A stretch of DNA of 64,000 bases, taken from NCBI GenBank assembly GCA_016709025.1, contig JADJEQ010000046.1, forward strand, positions 186,001-250,000, given 5' to 3'. This DNA is from Bacteroidales bacterium. GTDB lineage: Bacteria > Bacteroidota > Bacteroidia > Bacteroidales > Lentimicrobiaceae. Shown here piece by piece: positions 33,621 through 42,053 of this stretch. The notes beneath the pieces are model-generated. The model was given only the letters and a program-made list of their open reading frames with translations, ran no database searches and was not told the DNA's origin. Numbering within the stretch: position 1 is the first letter of the stretch; each line of letters opens with the position of its first letter. Position numbers and translations under genes: made by a program.

Positions 33621-35018
33621 ATGGCTTTGCCCGGGAAACTTTTTCTTCTTTTATTTTTCACTGCTTTATTCTGTCAGTTTCTTCCTGCTCAGACTCCCCC
33701 CAGGGTTGTTGTTGGAGACATACGGATTGTCGGAAATAAAGTAACACGTGAAGAAATTGTGGTACGGGAGCTTGAATTTAAAACCGGCGATACCTTAGCT
33801 GAAGGGTTGATAAGTGAACTTGTGAATCAGTCGGTTAAAAACCTGCTTAACCTACCCTTATTTCATTTCGTTACAATTGATATCGGTTTAACAGAGAATA
33901 CCGGAACAATAAACTTTACAATATATCTCACTGAGCGTTGGTACACCTGGGTCTGGCCGGTATTTGAAATTTCAGACCGCAACTTCAATACCTGGTTCAA
34001 AACGGGGGATTTAACCAGGATTTCATATGGAATGTTTTTACAAAGGGAGAACTTCAGGGGCAGGCTTGAGAAACTGCATTTTAAAATTAAGTTGGGTTAT
34101 CAACAGGAGTTGATGTTGTTGTATGAAAAGCCATATCTGAACCGTCGGAAAACATTGGGTGCCGGGTTGCAGTTTTCATTGGCCAGGCAGCGTGAAACTG
34201 GATACATTACAGCGGAGGATAAACTCATTTTTCACCGGGGTGATGAATATCTGCTTCATTGCGCCGATGTCGCTGTTTTTGCCAGGTGGCGTCCTGATAT
34301 CCATTTCTCTCATACCATTCAGTTCAGGTTCAATTATCTTGAGGCAAGTGATTCCCTTTTAAAGCTGAATCCCGATTACACTGAAAGAAGCGTGAATGTT
34401 CAGCAGTTCGCAGAGTTATCATACCTCCTGAAAATTGATTTCCGCGACCAGCGGGCTTATCCGCTGCACGGTTTTTATACTGAAATACTGCTGGCTCAAA
34501 ATGGGCTTTCAACTTCCGGTGATTTGAGTTTTACTAAAGCTAAAATGGTTTTGAGGGGATACCGCGGTTTAGGCCATCGTTTTTTTCTGGCCGGTAATAT
34601 TACAGGACAACTTGTGAGCAAAACCGATCTGCCTTACAATCTTTCGCAGGCACTTGGTTACCGGCGCGATTATGTAAGAGGCTATGAATATTACGTAATT
34701 GATGGATGTAACTTCTGGCTGGCCAAGTTCAATATGAAATATGCACTGATTAAACCAGCTGTGAAAAAGATCAAATGGCCGCCTACCGAGCGGTTCAATA
34801 CCATTCCCTATGCTATATATGCAGGTATGTTTGCCGATGCAGGCGAAGTATGGCCTCCGGCTAAATTGGAATCTAACATTTTACCGGGTACTTTTTTAAG
34901 GGGTTTTGGTATAGGGTTGGATTTTGTAACCTATTATGATAAGGTTTTCAGGGCTGAATTTTCGGTGAACGGAAAGGGAGAGTCAGGTTTTTTTCTGCAT
35001 TTTATGGCTGCCATCTGA
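33621..35018 (+). CDS. BamA/TamA-like outer membrane protein with one POTRA region
   Basis: 465 aa. A signal peptide (residues 1-23, LFCQFLPAQ) precedes one POTRA-like region (VVVGDIRIVGNKVTREEIVVRELEFKTGD, about 27-110) and a C-terminal surface-antigen D15-type beta-barrel. FRDQRAYPLHGFYTEILL and the YRRDYVRGYEYYVIDG loop (an RGxx motif) are typical. Being shorter than BamA, it probably serves as an accessory Omp85-family insertase or a surface antigen. It is co-directional with the CBS gene (9-base gap) and nadK. Confidence 0.85.
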   Translation: MALPGKLFLLLFFTALFCQFLPAQTPPRVVVGDIRIVGNKVTREEIVVRELEFKTGDTLAEGLISELVNQSVKNLLNLPLFHFVTIDIGLTENTGTINFTIYLTERWYTWVWPVFEISDRNFNTWFKTGDLTRISYGMFLQRENFRGRLEKLHFKIKLGYQQELMLLYEKPYLNRRKTLGAGLQFSLARQRETGYITAEDKLIFHRGDEYLLHCADVAVFARWRPDIHFSHTIQFRFNYLEASDSLLKLNPDYTERSVNVQQFAELSYLLKIDFRDQRAYPLHGFYTEILLAQNGLSTSGDLSFTKAKMVLRGYRGLGHRFFLAGNITGQLVSKTDLPYNLSQALGYRRDYVRGYEYYVIDGCNFWLAKFNMKYALIKPAVKKIKWPPTERFNTIPYAIYAGMFADAGEVWPPAKLESNILPGTFLRGFGIGLDFVTYYDKVFRAEFSVNGKGESGFFLHFMAAI

Positions 35019-35047
35019 TTGAATCCAGCATCACTGTTGTACATTTG
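35019..35047 (+). promoter_or_regulatory. Promoter of nadK
   Basis: TTG (35019-35021), 18 bases, TACATTTG (35040-35047). This would give nadK its own transcript start inside the gene cluster. Confidence 0.45.
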
Positions 35048-35091
35048 CATCAGGGAGGCCGTGCGTGGGTATCCGGATAAATCTAAATGAT

Positions 35092-35970
35092 ATGAAAATT
35101 GCACTTTTCGGAAAAAACTTTGCCGACGACCGCTTCTTCTACTTTCAGCAACTGATTGAAAAGCTTGAGCAAAGTAATATTTTGGTGACTATTTATGGGC
35201 CATTCTACGATTTTGTAAAAAGTAAGTCAATTTTCACGCGTTCTCCTGAAATATTCAATGAGTACCAGCAGTTACCTGGCAATGTTGACTTCCTTTTCTC
35301 TGTAGGGGGCGATGGAACCATGTTGGATGCCATTACACTCATAAGGGATTCGGGCTTACCACTAATGGGAATTAACCTGGGCAGAATGGGTTTTCTGTCG
35401 AGTATTTCAAAAAACGAAATCAGCATGGCAATCGATGCCATTCTGAAAAAGGAATTTACACTCGAAAAACGGTCTCTTCTAAGCATTGATACCGAGGGAG
35501 ATATCTTCGGGGAGCTAAATTATGCGTTGAACGAATTAACCATCAATAAAAAGGACTCCGGTTCAATGATCCTGGTTCATGTGTACATCAACGATCTTTT
35601 ACTCAATTCATACTGGGCCGATGGATTGATAATAGCAACGCCTACCGGTTCGACCGCTTATTCGCTGAGCTGCAATGGCCCTATTATCACTCCTGATTCT
35701 GAGAATTTCGTAATTACTCCCATTGCTGCACACAATTTAACTGTGCGACCGGTCGTTATCCCTGACAAGAGTGTGATTAAGATTAAAGTTGACGGGCGCA
35801 TGTCACAATATCTTGCAAGTCTCGACTCAAGATCGGTAGTTATTAATTCTTCTGCCGAGATGGTTGTGAGAAAAGCGTCTTTTCCCGTTAATCTGGTGCA
35901 GCCAAGGAATTACAATTTCTTTACCACCATCAGGCAGAAACTGTTGTGGGGACAAGATATCCGTAACTAA
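35092..35970 (+). CDS. nadK: NAD kinase
   Basis: Phosphorylates NAD to NADP; cytoplasmic, 292 aa from the ATG at 35092 (MKIALFGKNF). A GTG at 35065, six bases after an AGGGAGG Shine-Dalgarno-like sequence, could give nine more residues; the ATG matches family N-termini better. The catalytic GGDG motif is in FSVGGDGTMLDAI, followed by GINLGRMGFLSSI, LNELTINKKDSGSMI (NE/D motif) and the glycine-rich TPTGSTAYSLSCNGPII. Placement beside uppS and bamA is typical of Bacteroidota. Confidence 0.96.
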   Translation: MKIALFGKNFADDRFFYFQQLIEKLEQSNILVTIYGPFYDFVKSKSIFTRSPEIFNEYQQLPGNVDFLFSVGGDGTMLDAITLIRDSGLPLMGINLGRMGFLSSISKNEISMAIDAILKKEFTLEKRSLLSIDTEGDIFGELNYALNELTINKKDSGSMILVHVYINDLLLNSYWADGLIIATPTGSTAYSLSCNGPIITPDSENFVITPIAAHNLTVRPVVIPDKSVIKIKVDGRMSQYLASLDSRSVVINSSAEMVVRKASFPVNLVQPRNYNFFTTIRQKLLWGQDIRN

Positions 35971-36110
35971 TCCGGGCTTAAACCTTATCATTACTTTCCG
36001 GTCATTATTTTTTATACTTTTGCATGCCGATTCAAGCGGTTAGGGGCCGGATTGTATTTTTTTATTCATCCGGTTAAAATGGCTCGCTGCAACAAGGGCC
36101 GATAAAGAGT

Positions 36111-36923
36111 ATGAAAAGATTTTCTGTCCTGTTTTTTTTGTTTGCAGGTTTAACTGCTTTCGCCCAACGTTATGGGGAAATTGGTATTTCAGGTGGGGGA
36201 ATGTATTATCTTGGTGATCTCAACCCCGGAAAACAATTTCTGATGACACAGCCGGCATTTGGTGGATTTGTAAGGCATAATTTCAATGAAAGGCTTGCCA
36301 TCAGAGCTGGGTTGACTTATGGAGTGCTGAAGGGTGATGATGCCGTCTCAGGTCAGAATCTACGCCGAAATCTTAATTTTCAGAGTTCTATAACCGATAT
36401 TTCAGGTACTTTTGAGTTCAATTTTTTTAACTACTTCATAGGTAGTCAGCGTTACTATTTTACTCCATATATGTACGGAGGCGCTTCGGTGTTCTTTTTC
36501 AATCCGAAGGGAAAAATAAACGGCGCGCTGACTGAACTCAGGTCGCTGGGAACCGAGGGTCAGGGAAGCCCTGAATATCCATGGTTGAAACCATACGGGA
36601 AAATCGGGTTTGCGATTCCTTTCGGCATCGGGATTAAATACAGCCTTGGCAGTTTTGTGGGCCTGGCGGTTGATTGGGGTATGCGTAAAACTTTTACCGA
36701 TTACATTGATGATGTTAGTACAACCTATTACCTCGACCTTGCAGGGGCCACACCCGGGGAAGTTTCACCGGAAGCCCTGGCTTCAGACCCTACTCTGATG
36801 CACAATGCCGGAATGCAACGGGGTGATTCAGCTTACGATGACTGGTATTCAGTAGTTTCTGTCAGCATTTCACTAAGGCTTAATTACCTTGCAAAAACCC
36901 GTTGTCTTAACATTTTTTATTAA
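36111..36923 (+). CDS. DUF6089 family outer membrane beta-barrel protein
   Basis: 270 aa with a signal peptide (MKRFSVLFFLFAGLTAFAQ) and alternating beta strands of a small porin-like barrel (GEIGISGGGMYYLGDLNPGK, FNERLAIRAGLTYGVLKGDD, KIGFAIPFGIGIKYSLGSFVGLAVDWGMRKTFTDYIDDV). The family is found almost only in Bacteroidota, next to uppS and bamA as here, and probably contributes to outer-membrane assembly, though I know of no assigned function. A TACTTTTG box at 36015-36022 may be its promoter. Confidence 0.86.
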   Translation: MKRFSVLFFLFAGLTAFAQRYGEIGISGGGMYYLGDLNPGKQFLMTQPAFGGFVRHNFNERLAIRAGLTYGVLKGDDAVSGQNLRRNLNFQSSITDISGTFEFNFFNYFIGSQRYYFTPYMYGGASVFFFNPKGKINGALTELRSLGTEGQGSPEYPWLKPYGKIGFAIPFGIGIKYSLGSFVGLAVDWGMRKTFTDYIDDVSTTYYLDLAGATPGEVSPEALASDPTLMHNAGMQRGDSAYDDWYSVVSVSISLRLNYLAKTRCLNIFY

Positions 36924-37001
36924 AACGCTTAACAATTATTAACACCCAAATCTATCGGGTGTAAGTTAATACAGCCTAATTTAGTTTTGTGATTCAAACA
37001 G

Positions 37002-37757
37002 ATGGATCTTAAAGAGAAAATTGACTCAGCCAGGTTGCCGTTGCACATTGCCATCATCATGGATGGAAATGGCCGGTGGGCAACAAGCAGGGGTGAAATG
37101 AGGGTATTCGGCCATCAGAATGGTGTTGAATCGGTAAGGCAAACTTCAACCGCTGCAGCAGAGCTTGGGGTTAAACATCTAACGCTGTATGCTTTCTCTA
37201 CAGAGAATTGGAAAAGGCCTAAATGTGAAGTAGATGCCCTGATGAATCTGCTGGTTCAAACACTGAATTCCGAGCTTGGGACTTTAATGGAAAATAACAT
37301 CAGGCTAAGGGCAATCGGTGATCTGACTCACCTGCAATCGGGTTGCTACGCCCAGCTGATGGAAACCATGGAAAAAACCAGGGACAATAACCGGATGGAC
37401 CTTATTCTTGCATTGAATTACAGCGGGAGGTGGGAAATTGCAGAAGCGGCGCACAGAATTGCCAGGGAAGTAGCTGCGGGTAAGCTCGACCCGGAATCGG
37501 TTAACCCTGAAACTTTTGAAAAATATCTTGAAACAAGTGATATACCTGATCCTGAGTTACTTATCAGGACTAGCGGAGAAAACAGGGTAAGTAATTTCCT
37601 TTTGTGGCAGATTGCTTATTCGGAACTCTATTTCTCTCCGAAATTATGGCCCGATTTCAGGAAAAACGACCTTTATGAAGCAATTCTTGATTACCAGAAC
37701 CGCGAACGCCGTTTCGGAATGATAAGTGAACAAATAAAACAAGTTACCGATAAATGA
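37002..37757 (+). CDS. uppS: Isoprenyl transferase (undecaprenyl diphosphate synthase)
   Basis: Adds isopentenyl units to farnesyl diphosphate to give undecaprenyl diphosphate, the lipid carrier for peptidoglycan and O-antigen; 251 aa, cytoplasmic face. Signatures: AIIMDGNGRWATSRG (catalytic Asp), HLTLYAFSTENWKRP, ALNYSGRWEIAEAA and RTSGENRVSNFLLWQIAYSELYF. It overlaps bamA by four bases (ATGA), so lipid-carrier synthesis and outer-membrane assembly genes are translationally coupled. A TAGTTTTG element lies at 36982-36989. Confidence 0.97.
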   Translation: MDLKEKIDSARLPLHIAIIMDGNGRWATSRGEMRVFGHQNGVESVRQTSTAAAELGVKHLTLYAFSTENWKRPKCEVDALMNLLVQTLNSELGTLMENNIRLRAIGDLTHLQSGCYAQLMETMEKTRDNNRMDLILALNYSGRWEIAEAAHRIAREVAAGKLDPESVNPETFEKYLETSDIPDPELLIRTSGENRVSNFLLWQIAYSELYFSPKLWPDFRKNDLYEAILDYQNRERRFGMISEQIKQVTDK

Positions 37758-40381
37758 ATTTCAGCCGCCGATTAATTGTTTTCCTGCTACTCTTTCTCTC
37801 TTATGCTACACAGGCACAGATACGTCTGGGCGACGATCTGAGTGAAATCGATTATTCCAGTCCCAAAGAATATACCATCGGAGGGGTTACCATCAGTGGG
37901 GTACAGTTCCTCGATCATAATGTTCTCATTATGCTTTCTGGTCTTCAGGTCGCTGACCGGATTGAAGTTCCGGGCGACAAAATCCGCAAAGCAATAGAAA
38001 AATTATGGGCCCAGGGGCTGTTTGAAGATGTCAGAATTTCTGCCACCAGCATCACCGACGAACTTATTTTTCTTAATATTTACCTGCAGGAGAGACCCCG
38101 TCTCTCAAAATTCTCGTTTAAAGGTATCCGCAAATCGGAAGCCGATGACCTGCGTGAAAAAATCAAGCTGGTTAAGGGGGATGTAGTTACCGATAACGTT
38201 GTTATCAGAACGTCGAACATCATCAAAAAACACTATAACGGTAAAGGTTACCTGAATGCCATTGTTGATATTGAACAGAAAAGGGATTCCTCAAAATCGA
38301 ACGATGTAAGTCTTACCATCAACATTGACAAGGGAAGTAAAGTCCGTATTGATCAGATCAGATTCATAGGGAATAACCAACTTTCGGCTTCACAATTAAA
38401 AGGGGCCATGAAAAAGACCAAAGACAAAGCCGTTTTCGAGCCGTTTGAAATGATTGATTCATTGGTTTTAGGACTTCCCCGGAAATTACTGAGCTTTAAA
38501 TCTGATACCATTGTTGATTTTATAGCCGGGGTAGCACAGGAAAAATTAAAATTCAGAATATTCAAAACTTCAAAGTTCATTCCTGAAGATTACCAGGAAG
38601 ATCTTGCATCTCTCATAGCGAAATACAATGAAGAAGGATTCAGGGATGCTGTAATTGTAAGTGATTCGGTTTACAAAGTAAAACCAAGGATTATCAGCAT
38701 AGATATCAAAGTTGAAGAAGGACGCCGTTATTATTTCGGAGATATTAAATGGGTAGGGAACACGAAATATTCAGCATTTCAGTTGAACGAAGTGCTTAAG
38801 ATAAAAAAGGGCGACGTCTATAACCAGAGCGAGTTGGATGCCAATCTGAACTACAACCCCAATGAAATTGATATCAGCACACTCTATCTTGATGACGGTT
38901 ACCTGTTTTTTCAGGTAGTTCCGGTTGAGGTAAGGGTTGAAAACGATACCATTGATATTGAGATGCGGATCCGGGAAGGGAAGCAGGCGACCATCAATAA
39001 AATAATCCTGAAAGGAAATACCAGAACCAACGATCATGTGGTAATGCGGGAGTTACGGACCCGACCGGGTCAATTGTTCAGCAGGTCTGATATTATCCGT
39101 ACCACGCGAGAACTTGCACAATTGCGCTATTTTGATCCTGAAAAAATAGTTCCCAATCCAATACCCAATGCCAACGACGGGACTGTCGATATTGAGTATA
39201 ATGTTGAAGAAACCTCGAGTGATCAGATTGAATTGTCGGGAGGTTGGGGTTATGGCCGGGTAGTAGGTACCCTGGGCTTATCCTTCAACAACTTTTCAGC
39301 CCGTAATATTTTTAAAGGTACCGCATGGCGCCCGATCCCCTCAGGGGATGGCCAAAAATTAAGCCTGCGACTGCAATCTTATGGTAAGGGCTATATCAGC
39401 TACAGCGCCTCTTTTACTGAGCCATGGCTGGGTGGGAAAAAACCAAATTCATTCAGCGTTAGTTATTACCATTCTCTTTATTCGAACGGTGTTTCCAAAG
39501 CGTTGGAAAGTTATCAGGCCTTCAAGATTGATGCTTTGTCCTTTTCACTTGGTAAACGCCTGACCTGGCCGGATGACTATTTTACACTCGCAATGAGGAT
39601 AAGTTTTCAGAATTACAATCTGGACAACTATGGCAATATTTTCGCATTCGGGAATGGAAATGGTAAATACAGAAATTACAGTTATGGGGTCACACTTGCA
39701 CGAAATTCTGTTGACAGCCCTATATTCCCCCGATCAGGTTCTGAAGTTTCGGTGAGCCTCGATGTCACACCTCCCTATTCCTCATTCAGTCATCAGGATT
39801 ACTCATCACTTACCGACCAGGAGAAATACAAATGGATTGAATACCATAAATGGAAATTCAGTGCTACCCTATACAGGCAGATTGTGGGTAATCTTGTACT
39901 GACAGCACGTGTGAGATACGGTTTCCTTGGCCAGTTTAATGATGAAATCGGGGTTACTCCTTTCGACCGGTATTACCTTGGTGGTGATGGTCTTTCAGGA
40001 GCCAACAACCTTGATGGCAGGGAAATCATCGGGATGAGGGGCTATTCAAATGAGAGCCTCACACCGGATTATTATAAAAATAAGAACGTTGGAGGAACTA
40101 TTTTTAACAAGAATACGATTGAACTAAGGTATCCGTTATCCCTTAATCCCAGCGCCACAATTTACGTAACAACCTTTATGGAAGCCGGTAAAGCCTGGGA
40201 TGATTTCAGTTCCTTCAATCCGTTCTCACTATACAGGGCTGCCGGAGTTGGTGTCAGGGTTTTTCTGCCAATGTTCGGATTACTTGGCCTCGACTGGGGC
40301 TATGGATTTGACGATGTTCCTGGAATTCCTTCAGCTAATAAAGGACAGTTCCACTTCTCAATTAACCAGAGTATAGATTAA
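37754..40381 (+). CDS. bamA: Outer membrane protein assembly factor BamA
   Basis: Inserts beta-barrel proteins into the outer membrane; 875 aa. A signal peptide (residues 1-22, SYATQAQ) is followed by about five POTRA domains (VTISGVQFLDHNVLIML; IRIDQIRFIGNNQLSASQLK-like; YFGDIKWVGNTKYSAFQLNEVL; INKIILKGNTRTNDHVVMRELR) and a 16-stranded barrel with a YYLGGDGLSGANNLDGREIIGMRGY loop carrying the RGY motif. It is preceded by uppS (4-base overlap) and followed by two skp chaperone genes, a coherent outer-membrane biogenesis cluster. Confidence 0.96.
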   Translation: MNFSRRLIVFLLLFLSYATQAQIRLGDDLSEIDYSSPKEYTIGGVTISGVQFLDHNVLIMLSGLQVADRIEVPGDKIRKAIEKLWAQGLFEDVRISATSITDELIFLNIYLQERPRLSKFSFKGIRKSEADDLREKIKLVKGDVVTDNVVIRTSNIIKKHYNGKGYLNAIVDIEQKRDSSKSNDVSLTINIDKGSKVRIDQIRFIGNNQLSASQLKGAMKKTKDKAVFEPFEMIDSLVLGLPRKLLSFKSDTIVDFIAGVAQEKLKFRIFKTSKFIPEDYQEDLASLIAKYNEEGFRDAVIVSDSVYKVKPRIISIDIKVEEGRRYYFGDIKWVGNTKYSAFQLNEVLKIKKGDVYNQSELDANLNYNPNEIDISTLYLDDGYLFFQVVPVEVRVENDTIDIEMRIREGKQATINKIILKGNTRTNDHVVMRELRTRPGQLFSRSDIIRTTRELAQLRYFDPEKIVPNPIPNANDGTVDIEYNVEETSSDQIELSGGWGYGRVVGTLGLSFNNFSARNIFKGTAWRPIPSGDGQKLSLRLQSYGKGYISYSASFTEPWLGGKKPNSFSVSYYHSLYSNGVSKALESYQAFKIDALSFSLGKRLTWPDDYFTLAMRISFQNYNLDNYGNIFAFGNGNGKYRNYSYGVTLARNSVDSPIFPRSGSEVSVSLDVTPPYSSFSHQDYSSLTDQEKYKWIEYHKWKFSATLYRQIVGNLVLTARVRYGFLGQFNDEIGVTPFDRYYLGGDGLSGANNLDGREIIGMRGYSNESLTPDYYKNKNVGGTIFNKNTIELRYPLSLNPSATIYVTTFMEAGKAWDDFSSFNPFSLYRAAGVGVRVFLPMFGLLGLDWGYGFDDVPGIPSANKGQFHFSINQSID

Positions 40382-40514
40382 TGTATTAAAAAGAAGTGAA
40401 ATGAGTGTGTATGAAACTTGCCAGCCAGAGAAAAAAACATGGCAGGTTTTTTGTTAACAACACGACCAACTAACCTTATAATCAATAACCTCAACTTAAA
40501 CAGGAGGATACACA

Positions 40515-41042
40515 ATGAAAAGGATTTTAATGACTGCCGCTGTTCTGTTCGCCCTCTCAGCCACTTCATTTGCACAGAAATTTGCTTATGTTGACAGCGA
40601 ATTTATTCTTGAAAACATTCCTGAATATGCTGATGCCAAAACGGAGGTTGATGAACTATCTATTCAGTGGCAACGTGAAATTGAAGCTAAATTCAGCGAA
40701 ATTGACCAACTCTATAAAAATTTTAAAGCTGAAGCAGTTCTTCTTCCGGACGACATAAAAAATAAGCGCGAAGAAGAGATCATTGCCAAGGAAAAAACGG
40801 CAAAAGATTTGCAGAAGCAAAGGTTTGGGAAAGACGGCGATCTGTTTAAACGCCGTCAGGAACTCATCAAACCCATTCAGGAAAAGATTTATAACGCCAT
40901 TGAATCATTGGCAGCTGCTGAAAACTATGCAGTAATTTTCGATAAAGCCGGAAGTGTTTCAATGATGTACACCAACCCGAGGTATGATATCAGCGAAGAA
41001 GTTTTGGATAAGCTCGGTTATTCCTATAAAAGCCGGAATTAA
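40515..41042 (+). CDS. skp: OmpH/Skp family periplasmic chaperone, first copy
   Basis: Holds unfolded outer-membrane proteins in the periplasm and hands them to BamA; 175 aa. A signal peptide (MKRILMTAAVLFALSATSFAQ) precedes FAYVDSEFILENIPEY, a long charged coiled-coil (about residues 40-125) and the C-terminal strand AENYAVIFDKAGSVSMMY. The start has an AGGAGG sequence seven bases upstream (40502-40507), unusually close to a classical Shine-Dalgarno site for this phylum. It sits directly downstream of bamA. Confidence 0.92.
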   Translation: MKRILMTAAVLFALSATSFAQKFAYVDSEFILENIPEYADAKTEVDELSIQWQREIEAKFSEIDQLYKNFKAEAVLLPDDIKNKREEEIIAKEKTAKDLQKQRFGKDGDLFKRRQELIKPIQEKIYNAIESLAAAENYAVIFDKAGSVSMMYTNPRYDISEEVLDKLGYSYKSRN

Positions 41043-41227
41043 CCGCAATTCCTTAATTTACTCAAAGACAGCGATGAGTATTTAATAATAGCTTTGATAC
41101 CGAATGTATGTACAAGTGAAAATCAATTCGTTACTCACAAATCGTCTGTTGAATACAATACCAGTAGAATTAAGAAATTTTGTTAAATTTGCGTCCTCAA
41201 ATAAATCTTAACCCAGAACAGTTTACA

Positions 41228-41743
41228 ATGAAAAACATTTTAAAATCCTTCCTTATTCTTGCAATTGCTGTTTCAGCCATGCAGGTTAGTGCCCAGAAAG
41301 CCCAGAAGCTTGGTCATATTAATTTTGCCGAGCTATATGAAATGATGCCAGGTCAGGACTCAATTAAAAAATCATTTGCTGATTACCAGACCCAGCTTCA
41401 AACCCAGTTTCAGGCTATGCAGACAGAGTACGAAACAAAGCTAACTGACTACCAGAATAACCAGGCTACCATGTCTAACATTATAAAGCAAACCAAAGAG
41501 AAAGAGATTCTCGATCTGCAGAAACGGATTCAGGAGTTTCAACAGACAGCCCAGGAAGATCTTCAGGCAAAAGAAGCCGAATTGACTGCCCCGGTTATTG
41601 AAAAGGCCAGAAATGCAGTTAAGGAAGTTGCCAAAGAAAACGGTTACTCTTTTATATTCAATTCAACCGAAGGACTTTTGCTTTACACTGAAGCAGCCGA
41701 CGATATTATGTCTTTGGTAAAGAAAAAACTTGGACTCAAATAA
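41228..41743 (+). CDS. skp: OmpH/Skp family periplasmic chaperone, second copy
   Basis: 171 aa from the ATG at 41228; an upstream in-frame ATG at 41180 lies before a TAAATTTG promoter-like box (41184-41191) and would precede the signal peptide, so it is rejected. The signal is MKNILKSFLILAIAVSAMQVSAQ. HINFAELYEMMPGQDSIKK, a coiled-coil and KENGYSFIFNSTEGLLLYTE follow as in Skp. A strong terminator follows, closing the envelope-biogenesis cluster. Confidence 0.92.
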   Translation: MKNILKSFLILAIAVSAMQVSAQKAQKLGHINFAELYEMMPGQDSIKKSFADYQTQLQTQFQAMQTEYETKLTDYQNNQATMSNIIKQTKEKEILDLQKRIQEFQQTAQEDLQAKEAELTAPVIEKARNAVKEVAKENGYSFIFNSTEGLLLYTEAADDIMSLVKKKLGLK

Positions 41744-41763
41744 TATTGTATTGGAATATTCTC

Positions 41764-41795
41764 AAAAAACCACACCCAGGTGTGGTTTTTTTTTA
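41764..41795 (+). terminator. Factor-independent terminator after skp
   Basis: AAAAAACCACAC (41764-41775) pairs with GTGTGGTTTTTT (41780-41791) around a CCAG loop and runs into further T residues; textbook form, 20 bases after the stop. Confidence 0.92.
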
Positions 41796-42053
41796 TCCTG
41801 TTTTTTGCTTATTATCTATGAGTTCTTCATCCTTTCGGACCGGCATTTCATTCAGGCGTTTTTTAAGAGATTGTTAATTATTAATTCCATTCCCGGCTGA
41901 AAGCATTGTTTTTTGAATCACCCTGAGTATTGTCAGAGATTTGGTATAAAGTTCGAACTAATATATTAATTTTGGAAGGGATTGCCTGCCCTCAAAAATT
42001 GTGAAATTGTTTCTCATTTATTTAAACATACTATCTTTCATAAATCTTGAAAA

